From NCBI GenBank assembly GCA_023419055.1, contig JAEZYO010000906.1, positions 1 to 10,971 of the forward strand: a DNA stretch of 10,971 nt. The letters run 5' to 3'. Made by a program: the position numbers and the translations under genes. The stretch comes from Pseudomonadota bacterium (GTDB lineage: Bacteria; Myxococcota; Polyangia; Polyangiales; Polyangiaceae). Position 1 is the stretch's first letter, and each line of letters starts with the position of its first letter. The notes under the pieces were generated by a model. That model was not told the origin of the DNA, ran no database searches, and worked only from the letters and a program-made list of their open reading frames with translations. Positions 1-5,839 of the stretch are shown piece by piece.

Positions 1-402
1 CTCTGGGCGCTGGTGCACGGTCTCGATGCGCGCTCGAAGCGCATGGCCTCGGAGCTGGGCGTCACGGGGCCTCAGCGGCTCGTGCTGCGCATCGTCGGTG
101 TACGTCCGAAGATCAGCGCGGGTGCGCTCGCCGAGACCCTGCGCCTACACCCGAGCTCTCTCACTGGAGTTTTACGTCGCCTCGAGAAGCGAGGTCTGCT
201 CGTGCGCCGTCCCGATCCGAAGGACGCGCGACGTGCCCTGCTCTCGCTCGCCCGCCCCGGCGCGGCTCTCAACAGCAAGCGCGCCGGAACGGCTGAAGCC
301 GCAGTCGCGCGCGCCCTCTCGCGACTCGGGGAGCGCGATCTCGCCGTAGCGCAGCGGGTGCTCGAAGCCGTGATCGAAGAGCTCGAGCGCGAAGACGCCT
401 GA
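1..402 (+). CDS. MarR-family transcriptional regulator (5' end missing)
   Basis: The reading frame is open to the left edge (it begins LWALVHGLDARSKRMASELG), so the gene starts outside the window; the GTG at 13 is only the first in-window start-like codon and probably not the real one. The 133 visible residues carry a winged helix-turn-helix of MarR type: a helix ending in GVTGPQRLVLRIVG, then ISAGALAETLRLHPSSLTGVL (helix-turn-helix with the recognition helix SSLTGVLRRLEKRGLL), then a wing with the diagnostic RRPDPKDARRALLSL, where D and R of the DxR motif are present. A C-terminal helix (LGERDLAVAQRVLEAVIEELER) fits the dimerisation helix of the family. MarR proteins are cytoplasmic dimers that usually repress nearby genes and respond to small ligands; the ligand and targets cannot be read here. 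It ends with TGA 10 bp from the convergent lipoprotein gene. Family assignment is firm, function generic. Confidence 0.9.
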   Translation, partial: LWALVHGLDARSKRMASELGVTGPQRLVLRIVGVRPKISAGALAETLRLHPSSLTGVLRRLEKRGLLVRRPDPKDARRALLSLARPGAALNSKRAGTAEAAVARALSRLGERDLAVAQRVLEAVIEELEREDA

Positions 403-412
403 GCTCGAGGGG

Positions 413-766
413 CTAGCGGATCTCCCGCTGGTCTTCGCTCCGGGTCTCCGAAGCAGCCCCGGCCGACGTGTTCTTGTCGCCTCGCTTCTCGGCGTCGTAC
501 TTCGGCTTGCCGTCCTCGATGACCCAGCCCGGCGCGTTGTAGCGCTGCTCACCGAGCTTCGTGCCCGTCTCCACGCTCGGCCCGGTCTCGAGGGCGTCGC
601 CGAGGTCCTGCCGCTGAGCGCCAAGGCTGTCCCCGTCCGCCGTCGTTTGATAGGGGACTGCCGGATAATCCATGGACGGCGAGCGCAGAGGCTTGTCGGC
701 CGATTTCGGGGTGGCGCCGCAGCCCAGTGCCAGGGCGACGACAAAAAGGGTCACCGCGCGTGTCAC
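413..766 (-). CDS. Small putative lipoprotein of unknown function
   Basis: This 117-residue product starts with GTG and has a short signal peptide (MTRAVTLFVVALALGC) ending in a possible lipobox with Cys16; the residues before the Cys (A-L-G) are looser than the usual L-A-G, which is tolerated in this lineage but lowers certainty. A second in-frame GTG at codon 5 would also leave a working signal sequence. The mature part is polar and low in hydrophobics (for example DYPAVPYQTTADGDSLGAQ and a tail rich in E, R, K and D), with no domain I recognise. It lies 18 bp downstream of the ABC ATPase stop on the same strand and could be the last gene of that transcript, although no good ribosome binding site is seen. 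A role in the transporter is possible but unsupported by its sequence. The lipoprotein call is likely; the function is unknown. Confidence 0.65.
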   Translation of the reverse strand: MTRAVTLFVVALALGCGATPKSADKPLRSPSMDYPAVPYQTTADGDSLGAQRQDLGDALETGPSVETGTKLGEQRYNAPGWVIEDGKPKYDAEKRGDKNTSAGAASETRSEDQREIR

Positions 767-784
767 ACTCTAAGCGGTAAGCAC

Positions 785-1573
785 TCAAGATCCCGCGGGC
801 AAGGGCGGTACGGGGCCGTGCTCTCGCCTTTCACGCGACAGAAACTCGCGTGCCACTTCGCTCTTCGGCGCTTCGAGCACCTCGCGGGGTGCGCCCCGCT
901 CCACGATGTCACCCTGGTCCATGACCCAGAGCGTGCTCGAGAGCTCGACCGCGAGCCGCATCTCGTGCGTCACGAGCACGAGCGTCAGCGGCGTCTCGTC
1001 CGCGCCCCCTCTCGCCGCGACCTCGCGCAACACCTCACGCACCTCCTCCCGCATCTCCGGGTCGAGCGCGCTCGTTGGTTCGTCGAGGAGCAAGACGCGG
1101 ACCCCTTGCGCCAGCGCACGCGCGATCGCCACTCGTTGCTTCTGACCGCCCGAGAGCTCCGAAGGTCGGGCGCCACCACGATCGCCGAGCCCTACCCGCT
1201 CGAGCCAGCGCCTGGCGTCTCGCGCCGCGACGTCGGACGGGACCTTCCGCACCAGGCGCGGAGCGAGCGTCAAGTTGTCGAGCACCGACAGGTGCGGAAA
1301 CAACTGGAAATCTTGAAAGACGATCCCCACGGCACAACGCAGCCGGCGGAGCGTTTCGGGAGCCATCGGACCGGGCCGGAGCTCGAAGCCGGCGACGTCG
1401 ATTCTGCCCTCGTCGAAGCGCTCGAGCCCGTTCAAGCAGCGGAGCAGCGTGGTCTTTCCGCAGCCCGACGGACCGACGATGGAGACTACCTCTCCCGGTT
1501 CGATGCGCGCGTCCACGCGGTCGAGCACGCGGCGCTGCCCGAACGACTTAACCAAGCTCTGGATGGCGATCAT
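785..1573 (-). CDS. Polar amino acid ABC transporter, ATP-binding protein
   Basis: This 262-residue protein is the cytoplasmic ATPase that powers uptake through the permease encoded just upstream. All nucleotide-binding motifs are intact: Walker A GPSGCGKTT (residues 34-42), Q-loop in VFQDFQLFPHLSVLDN (about 85-100), signature LSGGQKQR (140-147), Walker B VLLLDEP (160-166) followed by the D-loop SALDPE, and the H-loop His203 in VTHEM. The FQDFQLFPH and DEPTSALDPE wording and the length place it with the GlnQ/HisP/ArtP group that serves polar amino acids. The ATG overlaps the 3' end of the permease gene by 26 bp and has an AGAGG ribosome binding site 7 nt upstream, which suggests translational coupling. 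The C-terminal tail after about residue 248 (RERREHGPVPPLPAGS) is longer and more proline-rich than usual. Exact amino acid substrate cannot be told. Confidence 0.96.
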   Translation of the reverse strand: MIAIQSLVKSFGQRRVLDRVDARIEPGEVVSIVGPSGCGKTTLLRCLNGLERFDEGRIDVAGFELRPGPMAPETLRRLRCAVGIVFQDFQLFPHLSVLDNLTLAPRLVRKVPSDVAARDARRWLERVGLGDRGGARPSELSGGQKQRVAIARALAQGVRVLLLDEPTSALDPEMREEVREVLREVAARGGADETPLTLVLVTHEMRLAVELSSTLWVMDQGDIVERGAPREVLEAPKSEVAREFLSRERREHGPVPPLPAGS

Positions 1574-3077
1574 GAGAGAGCCTCTGTTCGAGGTACCTGG
1601 CGTAGCGCGAGAGCGGGAAGCTCATGGCAAAGTAGAAGGCCGCGCAGGCAAGCCCCGGCACGACCCAATCGCGCAGATCGACCGCTGCGATCGTCATGCG
1701 CTTCGTGAGCTCCACGACCGTGAGCACGCTGACGAGCGACGAATCCTTGAGCAGCGCCACGAAGTCGTTGGTGACCGCTGGCAAGGCGGTCCGGAACGCT
1801 TGTGGAAAGAGCACGTGACGCAAGATCTGAAAGCGCGAGAGCCCGAGTGAAGCAGCGGACTCGGTCTGGCCCCTCGGGATCGAAAGCAGCGCGCCGCGCT
1901 GCACCTCGGCCTCGTAGGCGGCGTAGTTCAACGCGAGCCCCAGGATGGCCGCGGTGAAAGGCGAGAGGCGAACGACGGGCGCGAGGCCGAAGTAGAGGAC
2001 GTAGAGCTGCAGGAGCAGCGGCGTGCCGCGGAAGAGCTCGACGTAGGCAGCGGAGAGCGCCCTGGAGATTGGACCGAAGTAGAGCCGCGACACCGCGAGC
2101 AGGAGCCCGAGCGGCAGGGCGATCGCGAACGAAGCGACGCTGAGCAAAATGGTGACCCAAGCGCCCTCGAAGAAGAGCCGCCACTGAAGCCCGTCGAAGC
2201 GGCGCTCCCTCACGGGCTCGGGTGGCTCGGGCTTCGTCACCGAGGGCGCCGCGATCCTCGACGAAGCGCTCGGTGCGCTCGCCGGCTCCGCGCCGGTGCG
2301 CTTCGGCAGCTCCGCCTGGCGAGCGTCCCAGAGCTTCCAATCCGTGAGGATCCGCTCGAGCTCCCCGCTCTTGACCATGTCTCGAAGCGCGTCGTCGACC
2401 GCGCCCTTGAGCGAGTCGTGCCCCTTCTGGAATCCCGCGACGTAGACGCCTCGCGCCACGTCTTCCGGAACGCACTCGAGCTCCGGGAGCACGCAGCCGT
2501 AACGATCGGCGATGATGTGATCGAGCAGCACCGCGTCGGTGCGGCGGTTCTTGAGGTCGAAGTAGGGCTCTTGCTGTCCCTCGTAGAGCACGACTTCGAC
2601 GGGCTTACCCTTGAGGATGTCGTGAGCGACGGTCTGATTGAGGGTGCCGACGCGCTTCCCTTCGAGCGCCGCGAGCGAACGGCGCGGGTCACCGCGCCGC
2701 ACCGTCAGGGTCTCGCCGTAGACGAAGTACGGCACGCTGAGGAGGATGCGCTCGCGCCGATCCGGGCTGTCCTCGAGCCCGTTCAACACCATGTCGAAGT
2801 CACCGCGCTCGAGCGCCGGAACGAGATTCGACCAGTCGTTCTGGACGAACTTCGGGCGCACGCCGAGGCGCTTTGCAATGGCCTCCGCGATCTCGACCTC
2901 GAAGCCCTTGATCTTGCCCGGCACCTTTTCGTCTTCGAAGACGTAAGGTTCCCCGCCCTGGAGGTCGCCGGCCCAGGAGAGCTCACCGCGCTTCCGCACC
3001 TCCTCGAGATCCGCGGCGCGCGCCCGGCTCGGGGAGCCGAGCACGAGGAAGAGCGCTAGCAAAGTGAGGAGCTTCAC
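1548..3077 (-). CDS. Fused substrate-binding protein and permease of an amino acid ABC transporter
   Basis: One 509-residue chain joins two parts usually encoded separately. Residues 1-21 form a signal peptide (hydrophobic LLTLLALFLVLG, then SRARAA). Residues about 22-250 are a family-3 solute-binding domain (GFEVEIAEAIAKRLGV, NDWSNLVPALERGDFDMVLNG, then the ERILLSVPYF strand and LEGKRVGTLNQT), with two cysteines (195, 202) that could form a disulfide. A Pro/Ala/Ser linker (about 255-290) leads to a HisM/GlnP-type permease: FRGTPLLLQLYVLYFG (349-364) and the EAA-loop consensus EVQRGALLSIPRGQTESAASLG, then FPQAFRTALPAVTNDFVALLKDSSL. Such fusions are known in Gram-positive GlnP-like systems; HisQ/HisM-type permeases have an outward N-terminus, so the topology works. 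The start is GTG with no clear Shine-Dalgarno. It is first in a cluster with its ATPase. Substrate is probably a polar amino acid, not resolved. Confidence 0.95.
   Translation of the reverse strand: MKLLTLLALFLVLGSPSRARAADLEEVRKRGELSWAGDLQGGEPYVFEDEKVPGKIKGFEVEIAEAIAKRLGVRPKFVQNDWSNLVPALERGDFDMVLNGLEDSPDRRERILLSVPYFVYGETLTVRRGDPRRSLAALEGKRVGTLNQTVAHDILKGKPVEVVLYEGQQEPYFDLKNRRTDAVLLDHIIADRYGCVLPELECVPEDVARGVYVAGFQKGHDSLKGAVDDALRDMVKSGELERILTDWKLWDARQAELPKRTGAEPASAPSASSRIAAPSVTKPEPPEPVRERRFDGLQWRLFFEGAWVTILLSVASFAIALPLGLLLAVSRLYFGPISRALSAAYVELFRGTPLLLQLYVLYFGLAPVVRLSPFTAAILGLALNYAAYEAEVQRGALLSIPRGQTESAASLGLSRFQILRHVLFPQAFRTALPAVTNDFVALLKDSSLVSVLTVVELTKRMTIAAVDLRDWVVPGLACAAFYFAMSFPLSRYARYLEQRLSHDRHPELG
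1581..1585 (-). promoter_or_regulatory. Ribosome binding site of the ABC ATPase gene
   Basis: AGAGG on the minus strand stands 7 nt before the ATG at 1573 and lies inside the coding sequence of the fused permease gene. It decides the ATPase start in favour of 1573 and fits coupled translation across the 26-bp overlap. Confidence 0.65.
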
Positions 3078-3139
3078 TTCGGCGAAGAAGCTACACCCGG
3101 GTGATGCACGGGCTCAACTTCGGCTACACTCGGAGACCG
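3078..3139. promoter_or_regulatory. Divergent spacer with palindrome and candidate -10 box
   Basis: The 62 bp between the divergent ABC transporter and lipoprotein genes must hold both promoters. It contains the perfect 10-bp palindrome CACCCGGGTG (3094-3103), a plausible operator half-way between the genes, and TACACT (3125-3130), a fair -10 element for the plus strand that would place transcription start near 3137, three bases before the ATG. A GCTACAC heptamer occurs twice (3090-3096 and 3123-3129). No matching -35 box is convincing, so the promoter calls are tentative; the palindrome itself is read directly. Confidence 0.4.
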
Positions 3140-3772
3140 ATGTCGGCGAGTCCCTGGCTCCTCTCGTTCGCGGCGCTCCTCGCCTGGGGGTGCTCCCAGC
3201 CGCAGGTACGCATGACGGAGGGGCCGCGTGAGTACGTCGCGACCGATTACGACTCGGTGCTGCGGCTCTGGACCAGGAGCTCCCAGTACACGAGCCTCGA
3301 GCAGATGGACAACGTGCTCACGGTCACCGCGACCTACGAGTCGTGGGACTTCCGCTGGGCGTACGCGGTCCGGTACGCCGAAGACTACCGGCTCACGGTC
3401 GATCAGCGTCACTCCCTGCTCGAACGCTCGCTCACGGAGACGCGCGAGCAGCACGAGTTTTACGTCGCGCTCTACGCGCAGAAGCACAAGTGGGCCGACC
3501 TCACGGCGGAACAACCCGCCTGGATCGTGCGGCTGATCGACGACGAGGGCACCGAGACGGCTCCTTCCGACATCCAGATCATCAAGAAGCCGGGCGCGAT
3601 CGAGCTCACCTATTACCCCTACACGTCACCCTGGCGGAGCGCGTTCCGCCTCACGTTCCCGAAGGTGCGCGCCGACGGCCGCCCCACGATCTCCCCCGAG
3701 GCGCGCTGGTTCGGCCTCCGCTTCGCCGGGCCGCAGGGAAATCAAGAGATCGTCTGGGAGATCAAGGGCTGA
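3140..3772 (+). CDS. Putative lipoprotein of unknown function
   Basis: This 210-residue protein begins MSASPWLLSFAALLAWGC, a signal peptide with Cys18 as the probable lipidated residue, although Trp at -2 makes the lipobox atypical. I chose the ATG at 3140 over in-frame GTG 3101 and ATG 3104 because it gives a short, normal signal-peptide n-region and because the earlier GTG sits inside a palindrome. The mature protein looks folded and mixed alpha/beta: DYDSVLRLWTRSSQYTSLEQ, then DNVLTVTATYESWDFRWAYA, a helix-rich middle, and a C-terminal beta-rich part (AIELTYYPYTSPWRSAFRLT, ending QEIVWEIKG). It is unusually rich in Tyr and Trp. I recognise no domain. It is divergent from the ABC transporter cluster and convergent with the cNMP-fold gene (29 bp gap). 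Expression may be near-leaderless from TACACT just upstream. Probably anchored in the envelope; no function is proposed. Confidence 0.8.
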   Translation: MSASPWLLSFAALLAWGCSQPQVRMTEGPREYVATDYDSVLRLWTRSSQYTSLEQMDNVLTVTATYESWDFRWAYAVRYAEDYRLTVDQRHSLLERSLTETREQHEFYVALYAQKHKWADLTAEQPAWIVRLIDDEGTETAPSDIQIIKKPGAIELTYYPYTSPWRSAFRLTFPKVRADGRPTISPEARWFGLRFAGPQGNQEIVWEIKG

Positions 3773-3801
3773 GGGGGCCGCGCTCGGCTGCGCGCTCGCG
3801 T

Positions 3802-5781
3802 TCAGGACGTCGCGAGCAGCTCGAGCAACGGCGGCACGCTCATCATGAGCTCGTGCGTGGTCATGCGGTCGATGAACAGGATCAGCGCGCCCTGCTCGCC
3901 TGCGTGAACGGTCGCCGGAGTGCTCCCGCCACCGAGGATCTGGGACGCGAACAAGAGATCGCCCGGCAGGTGCTCGCCGCCGCCGTCGACCTCGAGGCGC
4001 CCACCCCCGACGATGTGAAGCCCCGGAAGGGGCTTGCCCTTTTCGACCAGACGCTCGCCAGCCTCGAGCCGCTTCACCACGGCTCGCTCGATCACCATCG
4101 AGCGCATCATGTCGTCGAGCCCGTCCCCGAGGGGTCCCATCGTGGCTCCCGCGAGAGCCTGGAAGCGATCCGCGACTTCGCGGAGTTCGTCGGCCACCCA
4201 GGGACACGAGGCCATGGCCCCCTCGAAATCCTCGGTTTGCCAGACCGCGACCTCGGCGCCGTCAGCCTGAGCCACGACTCGCATCTCGACGCCGTCTTTC
4301 AGGTTCCCTGCCGTGAACACCGGCTCCCCGACGCCCGCGCGCGCCGACACGGCGTCCGCGATGGCCGGCATCACCGCCACGTTGCCCTTGAGCACGAGCG
4401 CGAGCCCGAAAGAGCTGATCTCCTCCTCCCGACCGAGCTTCTCCACGCGCGCCTTGGCGACGAGCTCTTGCTGGGTCTCGGGTGGTAGGTCCTCGAGCCC
4501 GCGCACCTCCGCGAGCACGATGCCCCCGATGGACGGCTCGCCGATTTCCGGTTCCGGCGCTGGCGGAGCGGGCGTCTCTTGTGCGGCGACAGGCGCCTCC
4601 ACTCGCGCGGGCTCGGGCGCCGGAGGCGGCGGTTCCGGCTCGGAATCGGGGATGTAGAGCTCGTCGTCGACGAGGCTCGGTTCACGCTCACGCTCCGCGA
4701 CCAGCGGGGACGGGAAAGAAGGCGCAGCTTCCGCGATCGTGACTTCGTCCGCCGTGCCACCCAGCGGCTCGTCTTCGGGGGCCGCTGCGAGCCCGAGCCC
4801 GAGCGCGGCGAGCGACGCCGGCGAGAGCTCCCTCACGCCGGTCGGCACCTCGTCTTCCTCGAAGTACGGCTTGCTCGCGACGGGGCTCGACGGCAGCGGC
4901 GCTTCGAGCGAGGTCTCGCTCGGAGCCGAGGTCTCCACCTCGAACGGCGAAGACCTGCGCTGCGTCGTTTCGTCGATGCGCTCCGAGCTCTCCGAGCTCT
5001 CGCGGTAAGCTCGCGCCGCGGGTTCGCTCGGGGGCGAAGCGACGGGCGAGCTCGGCAGCGAGGGCGCGGGCTCACTCGGGGGGAACACCTCCTCTTCTTT
5101 CACCGCGACGCGCGGTGGAGGTGGAGGTACGCGCGGAGGAGGCAACGGACTGCGCGGTGGAGGGAGAGGGCTCCGCGGAGGCGGCAGCTTGCGTCGAGCT
5201 TCGGTGAGCGCGAGCGCCGGAGCAGCTTCGGGCTCCGATTCCTCCTCCTCCTCGATGGCTTCGATCTCGTCCTCATCGAGCAGCTCGACGTCGTCGAGCT
5301 CCTCGATCTCTTCGGCGTCGTCCTCGTCCGCCGGCTCGATCTCGACCTCGCCCACGATGTCCGGGTCGGATTGGATGGCATCGACGGAGATCGCTTCGTC
5401 ACGCCCTTCGAGCTCGACCGCGTCCACCAGGCTCTGCGTCGCAAGCTCGTACGAACCGAGCTCCACGCTCGGGAGCGACGAACGTCCCTCGAGCAAGGCA
5501 TCCACGTCGCTGCTCGAAGAGGGGGCCGCGCCCACCGGACCGAGCTCCCCGCCCGCCTGGACGAACGAGTCGAGCGCCTCGGTCATGCGGTTCAGCTCTT
5601 GAGCCCGGTCGTGGAGCCCGAGGTCCACCGCCGTATCCACGGCGCGCCGGAGCCAGACGATCGCGTCGGCGCGGCCACCGCGATTCCACTGCACGGCCGC
5701 CGTTTGCAGCGCCCAGGCTACGTCGTCGTTGTCGTCGTGGCGCGCCTCGGGGAAGCGAGGAGCCTCAGCAAGGGCGGTCAT
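3802..5781 (-). CDS. TPR-like / degenerate cyclic-nucleotide-binding-fold protein with long disordered linker
   Basis: The 659-residue product has no signal peptide and is probably cytoplasmic. Residues about 20-75 (VAWALQTAAVQWNRGGRADA and on to LNRMTEAL) look like a pair of TPR-like helical hairpins. Residues about 128-185 are very acidic (DEDDAEEIEELDDVELLDED), followed by proline-arginine repeats (199-224) and a Ser/Pro/Glu-rich stretch to about 415, likely disordered. The C-terminus seems to hold two cNMP-binding-like folds: about 428-550, weak, and about 558-659, clearer (RLEAGERLVEKGKPLPGLHI, VGGGRLEVDG, LPGDLLFASQILGG, ALILFIDRMTTHELMMSVPP). In the second, the usual phosphate-binding Arg-Ser/Thr-Ala is replaced by STPATV, so canonical cAMP or c-di-GMP binding is doubtful. 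It follows ftsK by 58 bp on the same strand, so co-transcription is possible. A scaffold or sensor role is inference; similar architectures occur in myxobacteria without clear function. Confidence 0.8.
   Translation of the reverse strand: MTALAEAPRFPEARHDDNDDVAWALQTAAVQWNRGGRADAIVWLRRAVDTAVDLGLHDRAQELNRMTEALDSFVQAGGELGPVGAAPSSSSDVDALLEGRSSLPSVELGSYELATQSLVDAVELEGRDEAISVDAIQSDPDIVGEVEIEPADEDDAEEIEELDDVELLDEDEIEAIEEEEESEPEAAPALALTEARRKLPPPRSPLPPPRSPLPPPRVPPPPPRVAVKEEEVFPPSEPAPSLPSSPVASPPSEPAARAYRESSESSERIDETTQRRSSPFEVETSAPSETSLEAPLPSSPVASKPYFEEDEVPTGVRELSPASLAALGLGLAAAPEDEPLGGTADEVTIAEAAPSFPSPLVAEREREPSLVDDELYIPDSEPEPPPPAPEPARVEAPVAAQETPAPPAPEPEIGEPSIGGIVLAEVRGLEDLPPETQQELVAKARVEKLGREEEISSFGLALVLKGNVAVMPAIADAVSARAGVGEPVFTAGNLKDGVEMRVVAQADGAEVAVWQTEDFEGAMASCPWVADELREVADRFQALAGATMGPLGDGLDDMMRSMVIERAVVKRLEAGERLVEKGKPLPGLHIVGGGRLEVDGGGEHLPGDLLFASQILGGGSTPATVHAGEQGALILFIDRMTTHELMMSVPPLLELLATS
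5110..5187 (-). repeat. Proline-arginine repeat coding stretch
   Basis: Within the cNMP-fold gene, residues 199-224 repeat the heptad PLPPPRS (LPPPRSP, LPPPRSP, LPPPRVP, PPPPR). The DNA copies are imperfect, so the repetition is mainly at protein level. Flanked by an acidic block on one side and KEEE on the other, it makes a basic polyproline segment in the linker. Confidence 0.6.
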
Positions 5782-5839
5782 ACCCGAGTGTTTCCTACCA
5801 TGAAGGGTTCACAGTAGGTAGAGGGCCTTCGGCCGGCGT

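Noticed and set aside
647..1708. Long plus-strand open frame opposite the ABC ATPase
   Set aside because: It is antisense to an intact ATPase with all motifs; its product is Arg-rich with no recognisable domain, as expected of a shadow frame in high-GC DNA.
3101..3139. Earlier GTG/ATG start for the 3140 lipoprotein
   Set aside because: It would add 13 residues before the signal peptide, has no ribosome binding site, and the GTG is part of the 10-bp palindrome.
3773..3801. Possible bidirectional terminator between convergent genes
   Set aside because: Only a 4-bp GCCG/CGGC stem can be drawn and there is no T-run on either strand.
4579..5817. Plus-strand open frame opposite the cNMP-fold gene
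   Set aside because: The translation is an Arg/Leu-rich mirror of an acidic/proline-rich coding region; no domain or start signal supports it.
5811..5839. Promoter for the cNMP-fold gene (TACTGT on the minus strand)
   Set aside because: Only three of six -10 positions match and no -35 box stands at the right distance; co-transcription from ftsK is equally likely.
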